Shown one piece after another: positions 36,834-48,382 of a DNA stretch of 64,000 bases (within the stretch, counting starts at the first letter, position 1; each line of letters opens with the position of its first letter). A model generated the notes under the pieces. The model was not told the origin of the DNA and did not search any database. It saw only the letters and a program-made list of their open reading frames with translations. Position numbers and translations under genes: made by a program. The DNA is from Sapria himalayana (lineage: Eukaryota > Streptophyta > Magnoliopsida > Malpighiales > Rafflesiaceae): positions 758,747-822,746 of the forward strand of contig JAREIK010002979.1 in assembly GCA_029783825.1 (NCBI GenBank), given 5' to 3'.

Positions 36834-37410
36834 AGTATGATGATGCATATATGAACTGCAACTAGAGGTGTCAAACGGGCTGCGCCGACCCGGCCCGAAT
36901 TTTTTGAGCATGAGCATGCCAACGTGCCGGGCTAGGCCCGTCACGGTTTAAAATAGCCAGGCCCGGCACGGCCAGTAGGCACGACGGGCCCTGCCGTGCC
37001 TTGCCTGGCCCGCTCGGGCTTGCAAATCCGTACGGGTCGGGATTCGGGGGGGGCCACGGGTCGGGTCGAATCAGACCCGACCCACGGTCTTTTTTGCGGG
37101 AGGGGCTATCGTGGGGTCGGGCTCACGGGACAAACCCGTGCCGGTGTGCCATGTCGCGGGCCGAACCGTGCTGGGTCAGGCACGGCACGGCACGGCTCTT
37201 GCCTAACCCGGGCACGGCATGGGCCCGGGCACGGAATTTTTCCATGCCATGCCTCGTGCCGGCCCGGACCAGTTGACACCTCTAACTGCAACGACACATA
37301 TCTGAACTGTGATGACACATATCTGAACTACGACGACACAAATATAAATTGAGACGACATAGATCTGAACTGTGATGATGCATATTTGAACTGTGATGAT
37401 GCAAATCTAC
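36834..37410. repeat. 21-bp tandem repeat, interrupted by a hAT MITE
   Basis: Units of 21 bp with consensus near ACTGTGATGACACATATCTGA run from 36834 to 36862 and from 37285 to about 37410 (six units on the right, more than one on the left). One plus-strand frame reads a heptapeptide repeat CDDTYLN without stops for four units, so it could be a fragment of a repeat-coding exon. The array is split by the MITE at 36863-37284. Confidence 0.8.
36863..37284. mobile_element. hAT-type MITE, 422 bp, GC-rich
   Basis: Perfect 12-bp terminal inverted repeats TAGAGGTGTCAA and TTGACACCTCTA are flanked by a perfect 8-bp target duplication ACTGCAAC (36855-36862 and 37285-37292). Eight-base duplications and short inverted repeats of this form are characteristic of the hAT superfamily. 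The interior is strongly GC-rich, with many GGGCCCG and GGCACGGC runs, in sharp contrast to its surroundings. Frames of about 70-118 codons through it come from composition and are not genes. It is non-autonomous. The perfect ends and duplication suggest a fairly recent insertion. Confidence 0.92.
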
Positions 37411-37664
37411 ACAAAATAAAAGTGTCAAGAAAAAACCTGCTTTTGCATGTAATTAATTTTTTTGGTCCATCTCTCATCTTTAGAAGCTAAGGTGTTGTTC
37501 CCAGCACCATGGAGGACCAGCCAAGGCTATTACATACCTATAATAGACTAAAACTCTACCCAAAAAATTTGGTGACACAGAACCATATTCATAGATATAT
37601 AAAAATAGTTATTATAGACATGAACAAGGATATTTTAAAGTTGAAAGTCATACAGTCAACACAT
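37411..37664. repeat. Cassette trailing block, isolated copy
   Basis: From about 37525 to 37655 the sequence matches the trailing block of the element 1 cassettes (CTAAAACTCTACCCAAAAAA, then a block containing ATAAAAATAGTTATT). It lies outside any bounded CACTA copy, so it is a fragment of another one. Confidence 0.65.
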
Positions 37665-37870
37665 TCGTAATTGTCACTTGTGGCTCGACTTATGAGCATG
37701 AAGTTAGAAAATCATATGTTTGAGAAATTATTTGATCAGGTGATAGAACTGATGAAGTAGATTATTCTGGATAATAATTTGGTCATAAATAACTTTTAAT
37801 GTAATAGCAAATGTCCTATATGGACTCACAGTTAGCAGGCTTGACGTGATAGATAGCATTCCTAGTTCTA
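37665..37870 (+). pseudogene. Fused TNPD/TNPA transposase scrap
   Basis: The plus strand reads LSLVARLMSMKLENHMFEKL, an early Transposase_21 segment equivalent to about 9660-9840 in element 1. It runs on to QMSYMDSQLAG near 37812, which is the C-terminal end of the TNPA-like relic. Almost all sequence between these two points is missing, so this comes from an internally deleted element. It has stops and is on the opposite strand to the adjacent cassette block, so a rearrangement is also implied. Confidence 0.6.
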
Positions 37871-38202
37871 GCAAAAAACAACATAGGAGAGGCTAGCACA
37901 AATTCACCAGCTAATTATGAGGATGATTTTGTTTTATATGATTTTGAAAGAATGTTATTTTTTTGTTTTAACCATGAAACTTTAGTATCAGAATTATTTT
38001 TGAACTATTTTTGATTTTTGTTAATTTTAAAGAACAAGGAATCGAATAAAAGGGATGAAGAAAATGAGATAGGTAAAAGTTTTTTATGGTTAAATATGTC
38101 ATGGTGAAGTTAATTTGTAATGTGTCTAAATAAATATTAATGCTTCATAGCTTTTGATGATGAATCAAAGCCGAGAGAGAAACAAGAGAAGAAAAAAACT
38201 TC
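37871..38202. other. Debris before piece A, no gene seen
   Basis: AT-rich DNA with no recognised feature, ending at the CACTA terminus at 38203. Confidence 0.4.
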
Positions 38203-38880
38203 CACTATAAGAAAAAGCCCAAATGGGTAGGGAAAATTCCCTAGCTAAATGGGAGGTTTCCATCGCTAAACAGGAAATGACAACGGATTACCAACGAAAG
38301 TTTTATCAAGCTAAAGTGCTCATCGCTAAAAATTAACGAGGGAAAGAGTCGCTACCTAAAAAATTATAGAGACGGAAAATTTCCTTGCTAAAATAATGAT
38401 TTTTCTAGCTAAATTAGCAAGAGAAAAATCCTTGGCTATTTTCATTTCAAAACTATTTTCAGAATTTTATTTTTTTTCAATAATTTTAATTAAATAATTT
38501 AATATTTTAAAATTAAATTGAATAAAAATATAAACAATAAATGATAATTTATTATTTAACAAAAAATAAAATCATTTAATTAATTATTCTAATACAATAT
38601 TTTACATAATAAAAACAAAAACATAACAAAATCTTATTACATTTTATTCATCAATGTATCTACCGACGATGCATAAAGTATAATCTATCCGTGCATTGTC
38701 GTTGGTTTCTCTCCCTCAACTCCTCTGATCATCATCTTTCTACTACGACAAAGTTGTCTGAGTCGCGGTGCATCATGTCTAGTAAAAAATTCCTTCACCT
38801 ATACAAGCTTCGTATGGGAAACAATGTGGTATCATATCTGTACGAAATTTAAACTAGTCAATAAAATCCAAATAAATAAA
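38203..38880. repeat. 3' terminus, subterminal repeats and cassette block of piece A
   Basis: Terminus at 38203, subterminal motifs to about 38440 (TCCCTAGCTAAATGG, TCGCTAAA), then the conserved block with ATCTACCGACGATGCATAAA near 38657, closest in layout to cassette copy 1 of element 1. Confidence 0.8.
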
Positions 38881-39215
38881 TAAATAAAGTTATGTTTTGA
38901 TAGAAATATAATACTATAGTATATATGTATATATATACTATAGTGTATATGTATATATACTAGCATTTCACTAGTTACATATATTACTATAGTATATGTA
39001 CATATAAACTACAGTATTATATGTACATATATACTGAGTACATATATACTCAGTATATATGTATGTATATACTCGGTTTATAAGTACATATATACTATAG
39101 TATATACGTACATATATACTCAGTATATATGTACGTATATACTTAGTATATACATAGGTATATATGGTATATACGTAGGTATATACGGTATATACATAGG
39201 TATATACTTCTACTT
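38881..39215. repeat. Palindromic TATAC/GTATA tract, left of MYB cargo
   Basis: Repeated near-perfect palindromes such as GTACATATATACTATAGTAT and TATACTCAGTATATATGTAC, with a GTATATACATAGGTATATAC sub-repeat near 39145-39210. The tract is capable of extensive hairpin formation. Confidence 0.8.
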
Positions 39216-39398
39216 TTGAATCCTTTTCTGTATCAAAACATACCTTATGAGACTCTATTTAGTTTTAGTGTCCTTTTATGGAGACAATTGCAGGACTCTC
39301 AAATCTTACTCTTCCTCCTATAGCTCTGCCCTACATATAGATGGGAGTTTAACTCTGATCGTCACTTATTACACGTACGGCTATCACTGAATTTAGAG

Positions 39399-39955
39399 AT
39401 GGGTTGCCAACCTGTTGTGATAAACTCAGGGTTAGGAAAGGGTCGTGGACTGCTGAAGAAGATGAGAAACTCATCAATTTTATCCTCACCAATGGCTAGT
39501 GCTATTGGAGAGCCATCCCAAAGCTTGCCGGATCACCATGGTGTGGCAAGAGCTGCCGCCTTCACTGGACTAATTATCATTGCCCAGGCTTAAAAAGAGG
39601 ACTTCTTACTTTCTATGAAGAATAGCTGGTCATCAATCTTCATGCTCGTCTAGGCAACAAGTGAGCTTAATTTCTCTATTTTATTTTCTTCACGCACACA
39701 CAATCATATATCGACAACCCCATACTTTGATCATCATATGTAAACAGGATTTTTATGCTTTACTTTAACATTTAAACTAGTGATAATTTAGTACTAAATT
39801 TTTTTATATGTGCCAACTAATTCATAGAACGCCTAGGAATTCAATGAACTATTTTGTTTTGTTTTGTTTTGAACAGGATTAGGGCTGTTGTAACTAGATT
39901 TTTGTCAACCCATTGGAGAAAAAATCAAGTTTGGGGTGAAATCTTTTCTGGTGTA
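39399..39955 (+). pseudogene. Captured R2R3-MYB transcription factor fragment
   Basis: Encodes most of a plant R2R3-MYB DNA-binding domain. The start ATGGGTTGCCAACC is typical (MGxQPCC); a one-base loss near codon 6 shifts the frame, after which KGSWTAEEDEKLINFILTNG is read. Then come [23 protein letters not shown] and GLKRGLL, with the regularly spaced tryptophans preserved. TAG stops at 39497-39499 and 39623-39625 both fall where Gln is usual. The fragment looks closest to the MYB20/42/43/85-like group, from memory of that consensus. An intron with donor GTGAGC (39661) and acceptor AACAG (39876) follows LHARLGN, the usual second-intron site; the first intron usual after KLAG is absent. The next exon is degraded. 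About 190 bp of likely 5' flank is included. Both sides abut palindromic tracts. Confidence 0.85.
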
Positions 39956-40200
39956 CGCATATGCTCGGTATATACGTATGTATATACTATAGTATATATG
40001 TACTTATATACTCGGTATATACATACTTATATATTATAGTATATACATACATATATTCTCAGTATATATGTACTTATATATTGTAGTACATACATACATA
40101 TATACTGTAGTATATACATATGAATATACTCAGTATATATATACTTATATACTATAGTATATATGTAAGTATATACTACAGTATTATATGTACGTATATA
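39956..40200. repeat. Palindromic TATAC/GTATA tract, right of MYB cargo
   Basis: Same motif class as 38881-39215 (TATACTATAGTATATATGTA, GTATATACATACATATAT and similar), starting within a few bases of the end of recognisable MYB sequence. The two tracts bracket the cargo. Confidence 0.8.
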
Positions 40201-40517
40201 AAATCATATAGCCTCAGGTGACACACACACACATGAGAAAAATTAGTAAAATAAATCATGAGAAAGATAAACATATGCTTATCCCTAAATTGCCACGGGA
40301 AAGAATAATACCATATGCTTTTAAGAACAAATGAAGAAAAAAGTTTGATTTAAAACAAACCAATATTTTTTATTGTTGCAGTTTCAGAAACATCCATATT
40401 ATTTGGCATGCTAGAATATACAATAGGTGACCACCATCTAATCATGTATAAAAACTAGTGGCTAAGCCAGAAGGAGCAGGTTCATATGCCTTTGAGAATT
40501 ACTATGGAAACAACTAT
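40201..40517. other. Spacer, or degraded downstream pyruvate kinase sequence
   Basis: No recognisable exon. It may be intron or exon of the captured pyruvate kinase gene that has decayed, or element sequence. Confidence 0.35.
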
Positions 40518-42916
40518 CCTCCACATTTTCAATCTTGGCAAAAATATTGGTTTGACTGAGGTCTCCAAGCTGAGATAGATACTCACGGGCTTGTGATACA
40601 ACACATAATTGTTTCCCACGTAGAATGCATCAATAAACAGCTTCACAAAAAATATCACTTGTGGAGCTTGGAAATATATTTAAAGAAAATAACATGCACA
40701 AACACATACATATAGATGATGGATGTGTGTGTGGATAGTTTTATGCATGCAAACATACACACCTATATACATATGTACCATGTTACAGTATACCTAATTT
40801 TATGCAGAAGAATGAATAGTGCAAAAAAATATAGGTCGTGTCTTTTTGTGATGCCGAGTGTCTTCATCCAAGGATAATAGATCCCAAGTTCAAAACTCAA
40901 CAAATAATGCATCTCTAGTTTTCAAGGATAAGATCATCAAAATATTAATATATCTCAAACCTCATGCTAAGTGGGAGACTTTTGCATTGAGTAAGACCTT
41001 TATTAATAAATAAAAATTATGAACTCAACTAATACAATTTTGAGAAAAATATTGCAATAATTATGATTTTGTTGATTATAAAAAGATCATTTCGTGGTAA
41101 ATATATTTTACAAAGAAAACTTTTGTGGAGGGGCTAGCACAAAACTATGTACTACAAAATTATTGAGAAAATGTTTATGCACTAATAAAAGTTAATAAAC
41201 ATATTCTCAATTTTTAGAGATTAGAAACAGCACATTAAAGAAGCTTCTCTACTGCAACAAACTATGATTCTGAAAATGACTATACAATAAGAGGAAGAAC
41301 TGCATCATTAGAATTACATGTCAACCATTCTCAAAGTGGTGGGTGTATGACAAGGAGAGAAAATCAATTTTATTTTGCACACCTCAAGTGCTGATAACCT
41401 TGAACACAACCAATACAGAACAATAAAAATGTAAGCATTCTCCAAATTCCAAAAGTGAAATCAATGAAAAAGATTGACAAGCCTATCTTGAGCAGAATGT
41501 GTAGGCACATTGATATGAATTTGAAAAACATGCGGGGTGAATAATGAGCCTGCCAAAGTCACAAAGTTCTTTATCACACAAATTACATCATTTTCCCTCA
41601 CCTCAGATACCCTACTTGTTCACTCAAGCACATGAGACGTACACGAGCATAACATTATTTTGGGATTAGAGCATTCTAAATCATTAACCCATTTTAATGT
41701 TGCAGGCACATGCTAGACAACCATGAAAGTTGTTCATTACCTCCAGCCATACTGAAGTAGTTTTGCTTCCCGTGAACTAGTACTGACTAATAAAAATGGT
41801 GTTCCCCGGTTGAACAGCTTGCAATGAAAGACACAATTTTATTTGTAGTTAAAAGAATAAATAAACACCAAATTAAATAGTGACACAAAAAATTCAAATC
41901 ATTCAAATGAAGTGCAGATAGAAAATTAACAATAAAAATTTGAAGGAAAATAAGGGATTTGATGGGGCTCCACTTCTAGTGAGGGCATTTATATTAATCA
42001 ATATATAACAATAAGTTACAAGTAATGCCCTACCAAGCACATCCATTATGTTTTGATCATATTTTCATTTAATTCAAAGATCATCAATGCTATGTTTTAT
42101 TATGATCTAGTCCACCCAGACCATTATAACTCATAAAGTACTAACATTGGACAGGCCATTAAAATTGATGGGCAACAACTCCGACGAAGCTTCTTGTTCA
42201 TGATCAGGTGTTAAAATAACAAATCCATCAGCCAGGAGTGAAATGGATTTCTCATTTTTGTTAATAACCTACAATTTTGGACCTACCGTGTCCGGCATAA
42301 CCTAAAAATTGAAAAGCAAAACTTAAAACCCTTTTTGATTGTGATAACTACATCAACAACATGGCAATAACCAAACCAATTAGATGCACAATAAGTAATT
42401 TAATTTGACAAAGAGGAAGTAATTTCATTTTGATAGTATGTTGTTCCCCTTATGACAGATATAAGTAATCATAGCTAAAAAAACATACAGCATAGAACTT
42501 CTTAGTGCTCTTGATTGTGGACTTTAGTTCTCCAATGTCTTTTGGTGATATTGTGCATCACCCCATGAAAAATCAAATCTCACCACTGCAAAACGAAACT
42601 CGGCCATGAAATCCAATTAGCTCTCATTGAAAAAAAACCCATGAAAAAGGAATATTAAGTACTACCATACATTCCGACAATGAGGCATCTAGAAATGGTG
42701 TCGATGATTCGAGACTTGGGGCCTAACGTATCGACAATCTTTTTCTTTGCAAGGAAGATATTCTACTACGCAATAAACAAAATCAAAAAATTGCAGCTCT
42801 TAACAAGCACATTAAAAGCAATAAAAAATAAGCCATGAAAAACTTACGAGTTTGGATTGCTCAAGAATGGATCCCATCCCTATGGATACCTCGAGAAAAA
42901 GATGACTTGAGTTCAT
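40518..42916 (-). pseudogene. Captured cytosolic pyruvate kinase gene fragment, introns retained
   Basis: Pyruvate kinase (EC 2.7.1.40) makes pyruvate and ATP from phosphoenolpyruvate in the last step of glycolysis. Minus-strand exons follow the plant cytosolic isoform from its start codon. 42916-42848: MNSSHLFLEVS...ILEQSKL. 42762-42671: KKKIVDTLGPKSR. 42585-42489: VRFDFSWGDAQYHQKTLEN, then a one-base deletion. 42301-about 42144: MPDTVGPKL, stop, then SISLLADGF and [12 protein letters not shown]. 41787-41741: FTGSKTTSVWLEV. About 41611-41480: ENDVICVIKNFVTLAGSLFT. About 41401-41326: TGA in place of a Trp codon, then QNKIDFLSLSYTHHFEN. About 40593-40518: [20 protein letters not shown]. Introns carry plausible GT/AG borders (for example GTAAGT at 42847, GTAATG at 41740). 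Only about the N-terminal half is present. Stops and the frameshift make it non-functional. Confidence 0.9.
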
Positions 42917-43349
42917 ATTGACGTCTTAATTACCTATTCAATAACCCAATACCTATTTCCCTTCAAAAGATGTGATATGGTGCCTTCAGAGTTTGTGAAT
43001 GAGCCAGTGGAAACCAGTAACCACCTGCCTGTTTACAAATAACGTCACGAAGAATGCCAAAAAGGTTGGCTGAACAAGTCCCACAGGCCACAAATGAAAG
43101 CTGTCAGCCACTAGACTAAGGAAGAGAGTTACCACGAAGGGAAAGCTATGGACGCAGACCTACTAATCAGGAAGATCAAAACAGATATTTACATTGTATT
43201 TTATAGAGAGTGTAGCATATTGAACATACCTTAGCTTGTAAAGAGTTTTTTGATAGTAAATCTTATTTATCAAAAAAAAAAAGAAGAGAGTTACCAATGG
43301 CCTAAACCCACATGAAATGTCTAAATTCTAATGTCTCAATTTATTTATT
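42917..43349. other. Probable captured 5' flank of pyruvate kinase
   Basis: More complex and less AT-rich than the element sequence to its right, lying directly upstream of the pyruvate kinase start codon. It is therefore likely to include the source gene's 5' untranslated and promoter region. No specific site can be supported. Confidence 0.4.
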
Positions 43350-44390
43350 ATTGATATAATATGAAATAATTATAAAAGCATAAAATTTGAATATTTTAGT
43401 CATTATAAATTTTAATCTTTGAAGTGTTCATTTAATAACCACACTTAGATATTTATTTTTTAAATCATCAAAATTTTTTTGATGTAATTAAAACTTCTAA
43501 GTATTAATCTTTAAATATCAATTTATTATCTTTTAAATTATATAAAAATTTTGAATTTTTTTTAATACAAAATTTTCAAATCTTTTACTCATTATTTTTT
43601 TAAAAGATTCCTACAATCATAAAAATATTTTATGATTGTAGGAATAATATTAATATTTACTTGCTTATTTATTAATTCATATATTTTTATAAATTTTTTT
43701 ATTTAATCAAAGAATTGTTTATTTTAGCATTTTATTAGTAGTAATTTTTATTTATGTTTATTTTTTAAATAAAATATTTTCAAATTTATTATAATTAAAT
43801 AATAAATTATATATTGTTTTTTAATACAAATATTTAAATATCATAGTTAAAAATATCAGAAAAATATTTTGTATAATTATTTAATTAATTTTTAATCAAA
43901 AAAATAGTTATTTATCTTATTTAATATACATTTTTATTCATATTTATATATTTATAAAATTGTTTTATAATATCATATTTTTATAATTATATGAGGAGAT
44001 TGTATCTTTCAAGGATCACTCATCTATAGACACTGACATATCTTAATATAGAAAATTACAAAAAATATTACAATATATAATGCTAACAAAATTAAATTAT
44101 CATAAATTTGTGACAGAAATTATCAAAAGCCCAAATAGCTAAGGAAAAATCCCTAGCTAAATGCAGATAATTATATATAAAATTAAGGAAGTATCACTTC
44201 CAATTATATATAAAATTATAAAAAAATAAATTCAGATAATTATTTAGCGACATATTTTGTCTCAATCTAATTAGATAGGGAAATTACGTCCCTAAATCTA
44301 TCGCTAAATTCCCTGCTTTTCTTTGCGTTAAATTTACAAAAATATTAGTGATGGATTTTGTCTAGATCTAAAAATATTTTTACTGAGAAT
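43350..44390. repeat. Truncated CACTA 5' end of piece A
   Basis: Homologous to 15600-17000 and 50680-51500. The 5' signature GAGGAGATTGTATCTTTCAA lies near 43992. Subterminal motifs (TCCCTAGCTAAATGCAG, CTAAATCTATCGCTAAATTC) run to about 44330. The outermost part and CACTA terminus are missing. Confidence 0.7.
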
Positions 44391-45174
44391 TTATCAATTT
44401 AGAAAATATTCATAATATAATTTCTTTGATAGTTGGTTTGGTGTCTACATAAAAGAAAAAAATATTTCCACATAATATTGATGTCAATAAAGATATATAT
44501 ATTAAATTATTATAACGAATGTCTTTTATAAGTGGGATGTAAAGTAAATTTGTTACATCTATAAAATTTCATTAAGATTCAAAGTTAAGTTGATATTTTC
44601 TTGTTATGGTTATAAATGAGATGACAGGACAACTATGAAAATAGACACATTCATATATGCTATATATAGATAATATTTTCTTAATAATTGAAAGTATTTA
44701 AAATTTAAATTGAAAATTAGATAGATATCACATGTTTGAGAGTAAAAAATTTAAAAATAAAAGATTAAAAATAAAATATTTAATTTGTAACTTTAATTTT
44801 AAATTGAAAAAATCAATTTCTAAAAATATAATTATTTTCGAAATTTATGATTTATAATTCAAAAGAAATATACTTTTTTTAAAGAATATTAACTAATAAA
44901 CTAAAACAATTGACCAAAATAAAGTATAGTAGAAAAATATATGTTAGACTACAAAAATTAATAATATTAAAAAAATAATTAATTACCCAATTAGTGATTC
45001 ATAATGTTTACTTTTTATAAGAAAAAATATACATAGGATGGTTGTGATAGATAAGTGTTTGATAAGATGAATGTGCAACTTATTAATCTCTTCTAAGAGA
45101 TGCAAACTGTAATAAAAATAATCTTTTTTGAACTTATTAATCTCAACACTATATCCCTAATTTGAATAGAAAGA
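44391..45174. other. AT-rich DNA at the A/B junction, no gene seen
   Basis: No recognised feature. This is the zone where leftward piece A stops and sequence of other origin starts. Confidence 0.4.
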
Positions 45175-46205
45175 GTATAGTTACAAATATAACTATATTT
45201 AATTATATAAAGTTTTATATAATTATACAAATATTTACATATAGTTATACACATAGGTTAACATAATGTTGTATATTGTTATACATGAAATTATAAATAT
45301 AGTTACATGTGGTTATACATATAGTTATACTTATATTTATACAAGTAGGTATATATATTTTTTCATAAAATTTAATATATTTATACATATAGTTATGTAT
45401 AGGCATAGATATAGTTAAATATATTTTTATAAACTAATATATAAAATTGTATATTAAATATAGAATATTTTAATTATATAATTAAATATAGTTATGTATA
45501 ATGTTTTTATAGTTATACATATAGTAAAAGACAATTATTTATAGTTATATGTTCTTATACCCATATTATTTTTAGGTATAAATGGATTTATATTGTTAAA
45601 AATATAGTTATATATATATATTCCTACAAGTAGTTATATGTAGTTATACATAAATGTATACAAAGTTATAAACAAATTTATAGATTTACATATATGTATA
45701 CATAGTAACAAATATAATTATATTTAGATATATAGAGTTTTATATTGTTATACAATTATTTATATATAGTTATCCACATATAGTTAAACATAATGTTGTA
45801 TGTTGTTATACATCTAATTATAAATATAATTACATGTGGTTATACATATAGTTACATATATAGTTATACTTATATTTATACATGAAGGTATATATTTTTT
45901 ATATAATTTAATATATTTATACATATAGTTATGTATAGGCATGGATATATTTAAATACATTTTTATATACTAATAAATAAAATTGTATATTACATATATT
46001 TTGTTAATTATATATTTAAATATAGTTATTTATAATGTCTTTAAAGTTATACATATAGTAAAAGACAATTATTTATAGTTATATGTTCTTATACCTATAT
46101 TATATTTAGTTATAAATAGATTTATATAGTTAAAAATATAATCATTTATATATATATATATTCATATAAGTAGTTATATATAGTTATACATAAATGTATA
46201 CAAAG
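45175..46205. repeat. AT-rich tandem repeat, unit about 540 bp (two units)
   Basis: Anchors near 45390 and 45930 (TATAGTTATGTATAGGCAT) are about 540 bp apart. Other shared landmarks (AACATAATGTTGTAT, GTAAAAGACAATTATTTATAG) keep the same order in both units. Orientation matches a leftward-pointing element, opposite to piece B on its right. Confidence 0.8.
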
Positions 46206-48237
46206 TTAATTCTAGATTTCTAGCTTCTCTTTTCTCTTTCATATGCTCTTATAAATGTTTTGGTATATGTGAAGATGCATTATCTCATTCTGATGTTGTA
46301 AAGAAGATGTGAGACTTTATAAAAAATAATCTACAAGTATGCCAACATTCATTGTCTTCACCTCCCCCCGATGATAATATATGGTTCTATTCTTCAATTT
46401 CAATTAATAACTAAATTTTTTTGTTTTTAAAAAAGATCCATCAGATAGAAAAAATGATATGCGATGATAAGTTGAAAGAGCTACTTCACTACAAGTCTTT
46501 TAGTGCATTTGGAATCTCAAGGCTCTTATCTACTCACTTCATGAAGAAGGAATAATGAGCAACTTTCGGGCACATGATTTTTTATATGTGTAGCTAAATA
46601 GGACGAGATTTATTTGGCGGCATCGTTGTTCTTAATTCTAGTTTTGTTCTTTGCTTGGCTGACTAACCTAACCATGATTCTTTGTAGGACATCTGTTGTG
46701 CAAACATGGCAACTATTTTGGAAGTTGATGACTTCAAGTGTCACATGTGCATACAGGTTTTGATATTTGTTTTTGATTTTGTTTTTACTTTTGTTTTTAA
46801 TTTTGTTTTTGATTTTATATTTGATTTTGTTTTTGATTTTGATTTTGATTTTGATTTTTCTTTTGAAATGTTTCTGTTGATAAATGAGAGTTTATGTATA
46901 TGTGTTGATGCAGTTTGAGCCTTAAAATTGATGCAGTTTGAGCTTGCACCAAGAAGAGGAGAGCCAGAAGTGACCAGAAGAAAGCCAGATTACTTCCTTT
47001 AGTGCGAGCCAACACAAATTGGTGTAGCTAAAATACCTATTAGCCAAAATATAACCCACACACTAAATCATTTTTTATTATTTTATTTTTAAATTTTCAG
47101 CACTATATTTATTTTGTACACTGCCATAACACACTATTTTCATTCGTGCCCACACTTCCTCACAAAAAATGCCACACTACATGCATATAACTGCCCACAA
47201 CCTTTCCACACACACATCCACTCTAACACTATCACATGGAACATGCCATACTACTACAAGATGTGGCACCCGATTATTGCATGGTAGACTACAATGGAGG
47301 TCAGCTAGCTTTTATTAGTCGTTCATATTTACTCTAGATAATGACACTCAAATGGTGAAAACATTTGCTTTTATGCAGCATAAATGCGATCTCATCAATA
47401 TGAGCTATGACGAGCCCAGTTTAGTTCTAGAATATGGTCATTTTATTGATCTTGTTAATGAAGTTTAAGTTATAGCTATTAACAATTGATTATCATGTTG
47501 TTCCACATTCTATGTTTCTAAGCCTATTTTTATTTGACTTGAATTGTGAGTAGGTGGTGAGCAAGCACCATTATGTGTTTTTTAGTAGTACTATCAATAG
47601 TTGTCTAGCATTAAGCACCGTTGGTGCCCCTGGTGGTACCACATCATGTATTCGTTCACTATTAGCTCTTGATTTTTTTTCAACAAGTTTGATTTAGCAA
47701 GATAATAGGGACTTCTTGCAACCTATGATTACTCAGGAGCAAGCAGTGAAGCTATGTGATATAAACTTTGGTATCTAGGCAAATGGTAATGAGCTAGATG
47801 GTAATGGACATTAACGTATGTGAGTTGACTTAATACAATGAGAATTATATATTCACATTGTACATTTATATGTTCTATTAATTTATATATTAAGATTTTT
47901 AGATGTTAATGAGCTAAAGAGAGAGAGAAACATATATTATAATATTACATTTCATGTGTGCATACACATGTAATAGTCCACATGTTTGCATTGTGTGTGT
48001 CATAAACTACCAAGGCAAGGAATTCCTAGCCTTGGTAGTGCCTAAGGCACATTCCTATTCACAAAGCTTTATTTTTAAAAAAATTTTATAGTTTAATATG
48101 ATATAAACATATTTACTGTGAATACTACTAGATCATGAGTTTTTAGATATGTGTTATTAGATATGCGAGTTAAAGGTAGCTCTATCAAGCAGTGAATACT
48201 AGATAATTACTAAATGTGCATTTCTAACATTTCATAG
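46206..48237. other. Interior of piece B with coding-like scraps
   Basis: Holds a GATTTT/GTTTTT hexanucleotide-like repeat (about 46757-46868). It also has short coding-like stretches on the plus strand that I cannot identify: MATILEVDDFKCHMC at 46706, FELAPRRGEPEVTRRKPDYF near 46940, CDLINMSYDEPSLVLEYGHF near 47391, and SKHHYVFFSSTINSC near 47566. These may be exons of a captured gene. No single gene model is supportable. Confidence 0.35.
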
Positions 48238-48382
48238 GTGCCTAATGCAATTCTTCCCTTGAACTATGATTTTATCATTTGATATTTTGGAATCTATGGG
48301 ATCTGGTGATCTCGTTGGCAATGAATATGACGTTATGGCTAGGGACATCAAGGTTGGGGATTTGAATCTGTTGTTTTTGTAG
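48238..48382 (+). pseudogene. Coding-like exon of unknown family (piece B copy)
   Basis: Counterpart of 33420-33583 in element 2. After the acceptor-like TTTCATAG a frame includes SMGSGDLVGNEYDVMARDIK and continues VGDLNLLFL to a TAG at 48380. The early part of the exon has a frame disruption. Function unknown. Confidence 0.35.

Larger units (their letters stand above)
38203..44390 (-). mobile_element. CACTA piece A: 3' end, captured genes, truncated 5' end
   Basis: The left terminus CACTATAAGAAAAAGCCC and its subterminal motifs match 3' ends, so the piece points leftward. Then follow the cassette conserved block (38620-38880), palindromes (38885-39215), the MYB relic, palindromes (39956-40200), the pyruvate kinase relic, and a 5' conserved block (43350-44100) with subterminal repeats (44130-44360). 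The last 300 bp or so of the 5' end, including its CACTA terminus, are missing when compared with element 4. Capture of host gene fragments is known in plant CACTA elements. No transposase is present. Confidence 0.75.

Noticed and set aside
36996..37352. Frames of 70-118 codons, Gly/Arg/Pro-rich
   Set aside because: They lie in the GC-rich hAT MITE and run across its border into the 21-bp repeat.
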